A DNA stretch of 64,000 nt, taken from assembly GCA_963837635.1 (NCBI GenBank), contig CAWINY010000007.1, positions 744,001-808,000 of the forward strand, read 5' to 3'. This DNA is from CAWINY01 sp963837635 (GTDB lineage: Bacteria > Acidobacteriota > Terriglobia > Terriglobales > Acidobacteriaceae). Position 1 is the first letter of the stretch, and the number at the start of each line of letters is the position of its first letter. This document shows positions 42,870 through 50,523 of the stretch, piece by piece. A program made the position numbers and the translations under genes. Below the pieces are notes generated by a model. It saw nothing but the letters and a program-made list of their open reading frames with translations, had not been told where the DNA came from and made no database searches.

Positions 42870-43193
42870 TCACCCGCTGCTCTTGAGCCAGCCAAGCAGC
42901 ACGTCATCCCCCTCGACTTTAACCTCGTAGGTAGCGACAGAGTGGCCACCTGGGTGGTCTGCAAGACCGCTGTCCACACAGAAAGTCCAGCCGTGCCACG
43001 GACAGGTAACCACGTTCCCCTCCAAAGTCCCTTCAGCCAGTGGTCCCCCACGGTGGGGATATGTGTGATTGATGGCATAAAACTGGCCATTCACGTTAAA
43101 TACGGCGATGGGCTTGTCGCGGTGCTCGATGCACTTGCCCGTGCCCGGTGGGATATCCGACACCTTGCAGACCGGTGTGAAACGAGAAGACAT
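42870..43193 (-). CDS. Rieske [2Fe-2S] ferredoxin-like protein lacking the first Cys ligand
   Basis: A 107-residue soluble Rieske-type protein: FTPVCKVSDIPPGTGKCIEH, IAVFNVNGQFYAINHTYPHR, GGPLAEGTLEGNVVTCPWHG, VATYEVKVEGDDVLL. The canonical C-x-H pair reads YPH, with TAT (Tyr) where TGT (Cys) is expected; the second pair CPWH is intact. A single base change removes one of two Cys ligands, so the [2Fe-2S] cluster should not assemble normally. Lies in a decayed zone with a ligase fragment directly upstream in the same frame. Start ATG at 43193 has no clear Shine-Dalgarno, another sign of decay. Confidence 0.7.
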   Translation of the reverse strand: MSSRFTPVCKVSDIPPGTGKCIEHRDKPIAVFNVNGQFYAINHTYPHRGGPLAEGTLEGNVVTCPWHGWTFCVDSGLADHPGGHSVATYEVKVEGDDVLLGWLKSSG

Positions 43194-43256
43194 CGGCGAG
43201 GATGTTAACAGATTCCTATCCCCCGGCACCTTAGCCGAAGTGTCTGCTAACGTTGG

Positions 43257-43328
43257 CCCACGGTCGATGTGGACGAGCGACCGGAAGCCGTCCCATTTCA
43301 CCTCGAAGAGCCAGACCGGGGCGGAGAA
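43257..43328 (-). pseudogene. ATP-dependent DNA ligase (LigD-type) motif I fragment
   Basis: A 24-codon island reads FSAPVWLFEVKWDGFRSLVH then IDRG, matching the adenylation motif KxDGxR and its flanks in LigD-type ligases (EVKWDGFR). No start, no other motif and no continuation; sequence on either side is unrelated. It is a relic. Confidence 0.6.
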
Positions 43329-43589
43329 CAGCTCACGGACACGGCCAAGGGGACGAGGAGAATGAGAACCCCATGGCAATCGAAGGAAGTTAATCGACCG
43401 GTCGCTTCGGGTGGTCGGCAAAGGCTGCGGCATCATGCCTTGCCGCCCAACGCAGCGGGACGGGTAAGGTGTTGAGCAGGTTGCTGCGAATCCCCTAAAA
43501 GTCCATGGCAACCAGACGCCAGCTCCCGAAATCGAATGCTTCAATGGCGGATTAGAGGTATTGGCTGCGAAAAACGAAAGGTCGAAGTC

Positions 43590-43781
43590 ATGCCGTTAAT
43601 TCAACTCGTGGAAGTTCTAATCGTTGTGGGTGTCCTCCTGTGGCTGGTGAATCGCTTCATTCCAATGCAGGCAACCATCAAGTCAATTCTGAATGCCGTC
43701 GTAGTCATAGCCGTCGTTTTGTGGATACTGAATGTTACTGGACTGTTTCATTCCTTCTCCGGTATCCGCATTGGGCGATGA
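43590..43781 (+). CDS. Thivi_2564-family small membrane protein
   Basis: A 63-residue protein of two hydrophobic helices: MPLIQLVEVLIVVGVLLWLV and IKSILNAVVVIAVVLWILNV, joined by NRFIPMQAT. This is the conserved layout of Thivi_2564-type membrane proteins, whose function is unknown. AAAGG lies nine bases before the ATG. It sits intact within the decayed zone. Confidence 0.75.
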   Translation: MPLIQLVEVLIVVGVLLWLVNRFIPMQATIKSILNAVVVIAVVLWILNVTGLFHSFSGIRIGR

Positions 43782-43855
43782 AGGATGCGATGTGAAACTC
43801 CACCGCGGCTACCAAGTCCTCACAAAGGGGCTCAGCTACTGCGAACTCCCGCTCC

Positions 43856-44092
43856 TTGGTCGTCCCTCCCAGCAGACCTGATGATTCCCAGAGACTGATC
43901 CAGAACATCAAGTCCATGGTCACGCTGAATCACGGAATCGTGCAGTTATCGCCGATCACAGCCAACCTGTACGGCGGCACGGAGCAGGGCGCGGTCACGG
44001 TGGATACGCGAACGAACCCAATTAAGGTGAACCTGAACACCAGATTGCAGCAGGTGCAGGCGAACGGGTTGCTGTCGGCGGTTAGCTCGTGA
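43856..44092 (+). pseudogene. AsmA-family C-terminal fragment
   Basis: The readable part, TLNHGIVQLSPITANLYGGT, EQGAVTVDTRTNPIKVNLNT and RLQQVQANGLLSAVSS, matches the repeating beta-structure near the C-terminus of AsmA proteins. There is no membrane anchor and no continuation, so this is a fragment. It is not a copy of the local AsmA gene at 25.3 kb; the corresponding segment there differs. Confidence 0.6.
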
Positions 44093-44348
44093 CGAACCAG
44101 ATAGATATTCAAAGGTGCTTGCTGTACGTCCATGCCGCCTCGCATTTCTCAGTACTCGAGGATTATGTCATTCCCGGGCCTCAACCGCTTTCGAGTTGTA
44201 CTTCCTGTGATGTGTGCCGTAAGTGTGCCGTACGCTTCCGTGCCGAAGGCGCGCTCTCACCTCTTTCCCGCTGATTCCCGAAGCGGAATCGGGCTTCGGA
44301 TCGGCAAAGGCAGACCGAACTACACCACAAATGGATTCATAACGGTGC

Positions 44349-44354
44349 TATAAT
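44349..44354 (+). promoter_or_regulatory. -10 element of the vapBC promoter
   Basis: A perfect TATAAT between direct repeats GGTGC (GGTGCTATAATTGGTGC). A start near 44361 leaves a leader of about 13 bases including the GGAGGGG ribosome-binding site. No good -35 is seen. Confidence 0.5.
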
Positions 44355-44373
44355 TGGTGCATCGGAGGGGAAT

Positions 44374-44571
44374 ATGAGAGCCACGGTTACGCTCGATGAT
44401 GATCTCTTGAAAACGGCACACGAGTACACTGGCGTGACAGAGAGGGCGGAGCTGATTCGCGAGGCCTTGAAGTCACTGATTGCCAGAGAAGCGGGGCGGA
44501 GGCTCCTCGCGCTTGCCGGGACTGCACCGAGTATGGAAAAGGTGCGCAGAACGCGAGTGGATGAGCAATGA
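44374..44571 (+). CDS. vapB: VapB-type antitoxin
   Basis: A 65-residue antitoxin that binds DNA as a dimer and neutralises VapC. N-terminal ribbon-helix-helix (MRATVTLDDDLLKTAHEYTG, VTERAELIREALKSLIA) with a toxin-binding tail. The GGAGGGG Shine-Dalgarno is strong. The stop overlaps the vapC start in ATGA, so the two are coupled. DUF2191-type VapB family. Confidence 0.85.
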   Translation: MRATVTLDDDLLKTAHEYTGVTERAELIREALKSLIAREAGRRLLALAGTAPSMEKVRRTRVDEQ

Positions 44572-44942
44572 TTCTCGCCGATACTTCCATTTGGATCGAG
44601 ATGTTCCGCAAGGGCAGATTTAAGGCAGAGATGGGAAATCTGATAACGAGTGATCAGCTCTGCATTCACCCCTTTGTTGTCGCCGAACTGGCTTGCGGTA
44701 CTCTCCCGGATCGGCAAAAAACACTAGCTTACCTCGACCAACTCGCCGCTTTGCCCATCGTCCGTCTGGCGGACGTGCGATTCATGATTGAAGCTCGCGC
44801 CCTGTGGTCCAAGGGGATTGGCCTCACAGATGCCCAGTTGATCGCTTCTTGTCTGGCAATGCCAGGCACGCAAATCTGGACCATCAACGGGCCTCTCGGC
44901 AGGGTCACGGAATCCTTCGGCATTCGCGCAAAACTGCCCTAA
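44568..44942 (+). CDS. vapC: VapC PIN-domain toxin, final acidic residue altered
   Basis: PIN-fold endoribonuclease of 124 residues. Acidic residues visible: Asp in ILADTSIWIEMF, Glu in HPFVVAELACGTL, Asp in IGLTDAQLIAS. The fourth, expected in the W-T-x-D/N segment, reads IWTINGPLGRV, with Asn where Asp is usual. That may weaken metal binding; activity is not certain. Coupled to vapB. Lies in an accessory zone where TA modules are common. Confidence 0.85.
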   Translation: MILADTSIWIEMFRKGRFKAEMGNLITSDQLCIHPFVVAELACGTLPDRQKTLAYLDQLAALPIVRLADVRFMIEARALWSKGIGLTDAQLIASCLAMPGTQIWTINGPLGRVTESFGIRAKLP

Positions 44943-45164
44943 CCTCCTCGATTCCGTCCTGGTGCCATTCGCGCGCGCTGGACGCTTCCTCGTCTCTGAA
45001 CTGACAGCAGGTTTACTTCTCGCTGTATCTGGCAGCATATCGTTTTACCGGGTGGCAGCATTGCATTGTAATCTGCATTATGCGCGGGCCGACAGCGTAA
45101 TCAAGCACAAAGAAGAAGGAAGCGGTCGCGGTGAGCCTGTGCTGCGAGGGAGGAGTTGGTTGGT

Positions 45165-45617
45165 TTAACGTGGTGTGAACAGCCTCGAATACCACCGGAC
45201 TTCGGAGTGTTCGCTGGCAGTGATGCGGGAGAATTCTTGATGCGCGGGATTCAGTACGAGATTTCGTTCGCGTCCGCCGGTCACGATACTTGGCACCCAA
45301 AGCATTACTGTTTCTCCGCGCTGAACCCACCGATCGCCAAAGGCCCTGCTCGCTTGCAGATTCTTCAATTCGGTCATCGCCGTCGCGTCGGTGGCTTTGG
45401 TTGCGAGGTCATCGGGAATCGTAATCTCAACACATGCATGGGTTTTGGGAATACGGCCCAAGTTTGCATGGACGAGCACTTCCAAGATTGCGCCCGCAAA
45501 GGTTTCAGCCGCGTAGATGACTTCGACTCCAGGAGAGTTCCAGCGTCCACCCAGCAAGCGCGCGCCGCTGCCACTGAAGATCGGGTGACGTCGGTCAGCA
45601 ATTCGAAAGGCTTTCAT
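45165..45617 (-). CDS. RES-domain toxin
   Basis: Toxin of 150 residues of the RES family, which depletes NAD+. MKAFRIADRRHPIFSGSGAR, LLGGRWNSPGVEVIYAAETF, AGAILEVLVHANLG and LWVPSIVTGGRERNLVLNPA carry the conserved Arg, Glu and Ser residues. The start codon overlaps the stop of the antitoxin gene by a single base (TAATG). Normal length. Confidence 0.88.
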   Translation of the reverse strand: MKAFRIADRRHPIFSGSGARLLGGRWNSPGVEVIYAAETFAGAILEVLVHANLGRIPKTHACVEITIPDDLATKATDATAMTELKNLQASRAFGDRWVQRGETVMLWVPSIVTGGRERNLVLNPAHQEFSRITASEHSEVRWYSRLFTPR

Positions 45618-46048
45618 TAAGCAGGAATACCGTATACCAACCGGTCCAGAAGGTCCTCCACTTGGCGCGCTCCCAGTTCAGACAAAGCAGCCTCCAAAGG
45701 AGTTTTCCGCCCGAGTTCCGGATGGGGCTTTATTAGCCATTCATGGGCATCTGTCTGGTCAGACCAGGCGTATTCGGCTGCAGCAATCACCCGTGCAAGT
45801 CGTTCTGTTCGCTCGCTTTCCGTTGTGGACAAGCGAGTCCGGCGTTTGTACGTCGCCTCTGGGATAACCCGAAACATGATCTTGCGGACTTCGCCCGCCG
45901 ACGAAAACACTCGTTCGGCAGTAACGCGCAGAGCGCGCTTCGGCAGCCCGGCGGAGACGACCGTTTCCAGTTCGGCTACCGATCGAATGCGGTGGTGCAG
46001 AACCGCCTTCCCCCCCATCACTTCAGCAATGCGATCTGGACGAATCAT
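45617..46048 (-). CDS. Xre/MbcA/ParS-type antitoxin (RES partner)
   Basis: Antitoxin of 143 residues. An N-terminal HTH-like region (IRPDRIAEVMGGKAVLHHRI, LETVVSAGLPKRALRVTAER) and the toxin-binding DUF2384 domain (YAWSDQTDAHEWLIKPHPEL, GRKTPLEAALSELGARQVED). Ends in the RES-binding tail. GGAG lies five bases before the ATG, preceded by a promoter with paired half-sites at 46061-46096. This is the second TA module in 1.2 kb. Confidence 0.85.
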   Translation of the reverse strand: MIRPDRIAEVMGGKAVLHHRIRSVAELETVVSAGLPKRALRVTAERVFSSAGEVRKIMFRVIPEATYKRRTRLSTTESERTERLARVIAAAEYAWSDQTDAHEWLIKPHPELGRKTPLEAALSELGARQVEDLLDRLVYGIPA

Positions 46049-46060
46049 AAAATCTCCAAT

Positions 46061-46096
46061 GGCTCATTATAACCGCACATATAGCTCATATGAACC
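46061..46096 (-). promoter_or_regulatory. Promoter/operator of the RES-Xre module
   Basis: On the minus strand, TTCATA and TATAAT (46066-46071) are 17 bases apart. The half-site ATGAGCC/GGCTCAT occurs at 46061-46067, GCTCAT at 46084-46089 and ATGAACC at 46090-46096; the outer pair form an inverted repeat with one mismatch around the promoter, and the inner pair form GCTCATATGAAC. This fits autorepression by the Xre antitoxin. Confidence 0.55.
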
Positions 46097-46279
46097 ATTA
46101 TTTCAATCGCCTGGGATTCCTAAAGGATCGGGCCGGATTGTCTCCCCAGTCATGGGCTGGTCCTGGCTTCGGCTGTTAGCTAGGTCCTTTGCGGGAGCAT
46201 AACCCTTCTTTCGGCACCCCACAATCTTCAGACAAACTGACGAGCAAACTCTCGTCCTGCTGTTATGCCGCTTCGGCGC

Positions 46280-46501
46280 TCACGAAGAGTGACCCACCCG
46301 AGCTTGACTGAAGTGACTCACGCCAAGAACAGGATTTGGAACAGCAAGGTAAGAAGCGGCTGGCTCGTGCCGCGGGCCGGGGACATGGAATTCCCACCAG
46401 GTCGAAGTGGTGGCGGCGGCCAGTAGAAAACCCACCAGCATGCTGGCAAAGCGGCGCCGCCATGAGGTAGCAGACAGCAGGCGATAAATAGTTTCAGCCA
46501 C
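46280..46501 (-). CDS. Small membrane protein, doubtful
   Basis: A 73-residue frame beginning with a GTG that overlaps the stop of the gene upstream (GTGGCTGA). It has one hydrophobic stretch (ASMLVGFLLAAATTSTWWEF) after a basic segment. The overlap suggests coupling, but no homologous family is recognised and codon use is unremarkable. It could be spurious. Confidence 0.3.
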   Translation of the reverse strand: MAETIYRLLSATSWRRRFASMLVGFLLAAATTSTWWEFHVPGPRHEPAASYLAVPNPVLGVSHFSQARVGHSS

Positions 46502-46958
46502 ACTGCCCCCATGCACACGTCTGGATTTCTTGGATTGTCTGGTCCAGCGCGACCCCAAAATCAATGGCGCCCATCAGCAGAGCGCTTCCAAAACAATTCT
46601 GGCCCTGCCGAAGCGCGGGCAGCCAGAAGCAACCGCCTTCCACCGCGTACCAGAAAAACAGGGTAATGTGGGAACCGTGAAGTAAGTCAAGCAAGGGGTA
46701 AAGACTGTCGTTGTGCAGTCGCATCGGGCTGAGCACGAGGCCGAATTCCCCAGTCCCGAGCAGCGAGCACGCCTCCTTGTAGGAAACGGCACAGGTACAC
46801 TCGCAGCCGCATTTCCGCAGGTACTTCTCCAAGTGCCCGGACGCCTGGGGCCTTTCCTGGATCAGCAGCGCCTTGATTGTCCTGGATGTGACCGTCTTAT
46901 CCGGCAAGTCGAATGTCTCCTGGATTTCACGAGCAATGTACGAGGTTGAGAGTTCCAC
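46494..46958 (-). CDS. Degenerate receiver-like protein, Cys-rich
   Basis: A 154-residue protein with receiver topology but without the functional residues: the start TIKALLIQERPQASGHLEKY lacks the acidic pair, and the strand that should carry the phosphoacceptor reads EFGLVLSPMRLHNDS, with Ser in place of Asp. It has clustered cysteines, YLRKCGCECTCAVS and EGGCFWLPALRQGQNCFG. Proteins of this type occur in Acidobacteriota near signalling genes, function unknown. It lies divergently upstream of the large histidine kinase. Whether the Cys cluster binds metal is unknown. Confidence 0.6.
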   Translation of the reverse strand: MELSTSYIAREIQETFDLPDKTVTSRTIKALLIQERPQASGHLEKYLRKCGCECTCAVSYKEACSLLGTGEFGLVLSPMRLHNDSLYPLLDLLHGSHITLFFWYAVEGGCFWLPALRQGQNCFGSALLMGAIDFGVALDQTIQEIQTCAWGQCG

Positions 46959-47037
46959 GCCCGATCCGTTCTCAGCGGGGCCGCCGCACAGACGTTCCCG
47001 ATGGAACCTAATTTAGGCGCGCCAATTTGTGCCGCAT

Positions 47038-47056
47038 ACTAGGTTTTGTACTAGGT
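47038..47056. promoter_or_regulatory. Direct repeats ACTAGGT, 12 bp apart, upstream of the histidine kinase
   Basis: ACTAGGT occurs at 47038-47044 and again at 47050-47056, with CCTAATTTAGG (a palindrome of related half-sites) 20 bases upstream. The gene starts at 47223. The regular spacing is suggestive of a binding site; no regulator can be named. Confidence 0.35.
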
Positions 47057-47222
47057 CCCAGATCTTGCAGCATCGTCGTAAACTTGTTCGCAACGTGGCG
47101 GATGTTCACATTTGCGGGCCGGGAAGAATGAGGACCGATCCGCGCGTATTTCGAGAGTTGATGTCGCCTCAGAGGGAAGTGGCTGCTCGCCCGGGCAACT
47201 CGTGAAAGCTCCAGGCAAGCCG

Positions 47223-49727
47223 ATGGCAACTATGAAGAGCAAACACCAAGGATCCTTCTCTTCGCGCTTGAACCGCGCTTTTGTGCTTCCCTTTGCGCTG
47301 CTGGCGGTGCTTGCAGGGATTTTGCTGTTTGAAACCGAAAGTCTGAGGGATTCCATGCAGTGGGTCGATCACACGGATCAGGTGATCGGCAAATCCAGAA
47401 ACCTGCTGCGCCACATCCTGGACATGGAAGCCGGGCTCAGAGGCTTTCAATTGACCGGCAATGACGAGTTTCTGCAGACGTATCGGGCCGCCGATACGGC
47501 AGTGGACTCCGATTTCCGCGACCTCAATGAACTCATCGCTCACAATCCAGTCCAGCTCGAAAGACTTGAGCGCGAGCAGGCTGACTTCGCTCAATGGGAA
47601 CAGTTCGCGGTTCGAACCATCCTCCGCCGCCGCAATGGTGAGGACACCAGCTCCTACGCGGAAAACATCGAAGGCGAGCGTTTGATGGACAAGTTCCGTG
47701 AGGATCGCGAGGCGTTTGCCGCCGAGGCGAGGCGACTGCGGGACGAACGTGTGCAAAGGGCGAGGCGCGTATCGGACTTCGTGCTTAGCAGTTCGGTGCT
47801 GCTCACATTAGGTATAGGCGGGTTTGTCATCTTCCTGACGCGTAGGCAGATGGCCTCTTTGGTCACGGCATATCAGGAAACCGCCGAAGCCGCCGAACAG
47901 CGCGCCGCGGAACTGGAGCGCCTCAGCGCCATCGTGGAATCCTCCGAAGACGCCATTATTGGTAAGACGCTGGCGGGTACGATTACGAGCTGGAACCGGG
48001 GTGCTGAGCGGCTGCATGGCTATTCCGCCGCCGAGGTGCTTGGGCGATCGATGGACATCCTGATGCCGCCCGAGCAAGTGAACCACCTGACTGAGGTCAT
48101 TCAGCGAGTGGGCCGGGGCGAACGCATCGAGCCCCATGAGTGCGTCCGGCGAAGGAAGGACGGTACGCTGGTCGATGTTAGCGTCGCCATCTCTCCGATA
48201 CGGGATCGCGCGGGAGCGATCATTGGCGCCTCCAGCATCGTGCGCGACATCAGCGAGCGCAAACGGGCCGAAGTTGCGCTTCGACAAAGCGAGCAGCGGC
48301 TCTCCCTGGCGCTTAGAGCCGGCCATTCGGGAACATTCGATTGGTATATCGACAGCACTATGCACGACTGGTCTGATGAAATGCTGGCGCTGTACGGCAC
48401 GAAGCGGGAAGAGTGCCGCTGCTACGACGATTGGCTGGCTTGCCTTGTCCCCGAGAATCGAGACGCGGCGGCCGCCGCCCTGAAGTGTTCATTGGAGACT
48501 GGCGAATTTGCTATGGAGTTTCGCATCCGCCGCCGCGACAACGGCGAGGTTCGCTGGATGGACGCGCGGGGACAGGTTCTCTATGACGAGGCCGGTAAGC
48601 CGGCCAGCATGATCGGGACCCATGTCGACATTACCGAGAAAAAGAGAGCTGCAGAGGCGTTGCGCGCCAGCGAGGAGCGGCTGCGGCTCTTGGGAGACAA
48701 TCTGCCCGATAGCATGGTCTATCAGTTCGCCCAGGAACCAGACGGCTCGCATCATTTCCTCTACGTCAGCGCCGGCATCGAGCGGTTGAACGGGGTGAAG
48801 GCAGAGGATGTCCTCAAGGATGCGGACGTGCTGGAAAGTCAGTTGCTTCTGGAGGAATTGCCGGCATATCTCGAGGCCGTGCGGATTTCCGCTCGTGATC
48901 TCTCCGTGTTCGAGCGCGAGATACGGATGCGATTGCCCGATGGGCAGCTACGCTGGATGCATCTGCGTTCCCGCCCTAGCCGCCTCCCGAATGGCCGGGT
49001 AATCTGGGACGGGGTGCAGACCGACATAACCGAGCGCAAGCAAGTGGAGGCCGAGCGGGACAGGCTCCGCGTGGCTCTGCTCACGGCGCAAGAAGATGCG
49101 GCCCGTCAAATCGCGCGGGAACTTCACGACGACGTCGCCCAGCGACTGGCGCTCCTGTCCATGGAAATCGGGAAGACGGCCGCCCGGCGCTCTGAAGCCG
49201 AGGAGTTGATCACCGAGTTGCGCTCCCACCAGGCCAAGGTTCTGGATATTTCCAAGAGCATTCGCCAAATTTCGCACCAGATGCACCCCGCGATCCTGGA
49301 CGACCTGGGACTCAGCGCTGCTTTGGAGTCGATGTGCCTCGACCTGCAGAGAGTAGAAGGAACTCGCGTTCACTTTGAAGCGCGGGACATTCCTGACGAT
49401 CTTGACCCTGCCCTGGAGTCCTGTCTGTTCCGGGTCTGTCAAGAAAGTCTCCGCAACGTCTCGAAGCATGCCAAGGCGGACAATGTGACCGTCGTCTTAG
49501 CATGCGCCGGCGAGCTTCTGCAGTTGGAAATCCTCGATTTCGGGGTTGGCTTCGACTTCACCGAGCAGAGGCCAGGGCTGGGTACGTATAGCATCCAGGA
49601 ACGCCTGCGTATGGTAAACGGTGCCGTATCCATCCAATCGGAGCTGGGCCACGGAACACGTGTAATTGCCCGAGTACCTTTGAAGGGAGGCGCTCTTGAA
49701 ACGTCTGCGCATTCTGCTGGGAACTGA
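47223..49727 (+). CDS. CHASE3/multi-PAS sensor histidine kinase of NarX/HisKA_3 type
   Basis: Membrane kinase of 834 residues. TM1 (LNRAFVLPFALLAVLAGILL), a CHASE3 periplasmic domain (MEAGLRGFQLTGNDEFLQTY), TM2 (VLSSSVLLTLGIGGFVIFLT), three PAS/PAC units (IVESSEDAIIGKTLAGTITS at about residue 235; DVSVAISPIRDRAGAIIGAS; a second from about 355 ending GTHVDITEKKR; a third from about 480 ending QTDITERKQ), HisKA_3 with the phosphoacceptor His in QIARELHDDVAQRLALLS, and HATPase_c with SLRNVSKHAKADNVTVVLA and GVGFD...GLGTYSIQERL. ATG 47223 has a weak Shine-Dalgarno. The adjacent response regulator overlaps by 32 bases. Partners are probably that regulator and the convergent NarL-type one. Confidence 0.88.
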   Translation: MATMKSKHQGSFSSRLNRAFVLPFALLAVLAGILLFETESLRDSMQWVDHTDQVIGKSRNLLRHILDMEAGLRGFQLTGNDEFLQTYRAADTAVDSDFRDLNELIAHNPVQLERLEREQADFAQWEQFAVRTILRRRNGEDTSSYAENIEGERLMDKFREDREAFAAEARRLRDERVQRARRVSDFVLSSSVLLTLGIGGFVIFLTRRQMASLVTAYQETAEAAEQRAAELERLSAIVESSEDAIIGKTLAGTITSWNRGAERLHGYSAAEVLGRSMDILMPPEQVNHLTEVIQRVGRGERIEPHECVRRRKDGTLVDVSVAISPIRDRAGAIIGASSIVRDISERKRAEVALRQSEQRLSLALRAGHSGTFDWYIDSTMHDWSDEMLALYGTKREECRCYDDWLACLVPENRDAAAAALKCSLETGEFAMEFRIRRRDNGEVRWMDARGQVLYDEAGKPASMIGTHVDITEKKRAAEALRASEERLRLLGDNLPDSMVYQFAQEPDGSHHFLYVSAGIERLNGVKAEDVLKDADVLESQLLLEELPAYLEAVRISARDLSVFEREIRMRLPDGQLRWMHLRSRPSRLPNGRVIWDGVQTDITERKQVEAERDRLRVALLTAQEDAARQIARELHDDVAQRLALLSMEIGKTAARRSEAEELITELRSHQAKVLDISKSIRQISHQMHPAILDDLGLSAALESMCLDLQRVEGTRVHFEARDIPDDLDPALESCLFRVCQESLRNVSKHAKADNVTVVLACAGELLQLEILDFGVGFDFTEQRPGLGTYSIQERLRMVNGAVSIQSELGHGTRVIARVPLKGGALETSAHSAGN

Positions 49728-50523
49728 CGGCCTCAAGGTGCTCGACCGAATTTGTGCCCTGCTGGAGCCCCATCACAAGATGGTCGGCATCGCTTTCGAC
49801 GGCTCTTCTCTCGTGGACGCCGCGTTGCGTTTGGCGCCAGATCTGGTGATTCTTGATACGGCAATCCCGGGCCTGAACTACCTGGAAGTATCGGAGCAAA
49901 TTGAAAAGGTAGCACCTCCCATCAAGCTCCTATTCCTGAGTAGCAGGGATAGCAACGTCACCCTGAATCAAGATGTCGCCGCGGGAAGTGGCGGATACAT
50001 AGACCTGGAGCGGGCGAATGAAGATCTACTTCCTGCCCTGAAAAGGATCCAAGAAGGCACCGTATCGGACTTCAGCTTCGCTCGCGAGATCCAGAAAACA
50101 CAGGCAGGCGATGGAGGCGGCGAACCACGATATCGAGTCATCATCGCGGATGACGACGCAAATATCCGGCAAGAACTGATTCAGCTCTTGTCCGTAAATT
50201 ATGATCTCGCCGCCGCCGTCGAAAATGGCCGGAAACTGCTGGACATGGCTCGTCGGCACCAACCTCACCTGGTGGTTGTCGATATCTCCATGCCGGAAAT
50301 GAATGGCTTTGAAGCCGTAAGGCGGATGAAGGCGGAAGGCATTGAGTCTAAGGTGATCTTCCTTACGATCAACGACAGTCCGCTCTACGTGCGAGAGGCA
50401 TTCAGCCTGGGAGCGACCGGCTATGTGCTCAAGGCGCTCGGCGCCGAAGAATTGCCCGATGCCGTCCAAGTCGTGCTAGAGGGCGGGACCTTCGTATCAC
50501 CCAGCATTGGAATTGAAATCTAG
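49696..50523 (+). CDS. Two-receiver response regulator, first receiver degenerate
   Basis: A 275-residue protein with two receivers and no DNA-binding domain. The first (residues 1-115) has LLGTDGLKVLDRI in place of the acidic pair and GYIDLERAN in place of the Lys, but keeps DLVILDTAIPG with the phosphoacceptor Asp. The second (about 145-270) is complete: VIIADDDANIRQELIQLLSV, HLVVVDISMPEMNGFEAVRR, VIFLTINDSP and GYVLKALGAEEL. TTG start at 49696, with GGGAGG six bases upstream, inside the kinase gene (32-base overlap), so it is translationally coupled. The 3' end overlaps the convergent NarL-type gene by 27 bases. Confidence 0.8.
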   Translation: MKRLRILLGTDGLKVLDRICALLEPHHKMVGIAFDGSSLVDAALRLAPDLVILDTAIPGLNYLEVSEQIEKVAPPIKLLFLSSRDSNVTLNQDVAAGSGGYIDLERANEDLLPALKRIQEGTVSDFSFAREIQKTQAGDGGGEPRYRVIIADDDANIRQELIQLLSVNYDLAAAVENGRKLLDMARRHQPHLVVVDISMPEMNGFEAVRRMKAEGIESKVIFLTINDSPLYVREAFSLGATGYVLKALGAEELPDAVQVVLEGGTFVSPSIGIEI

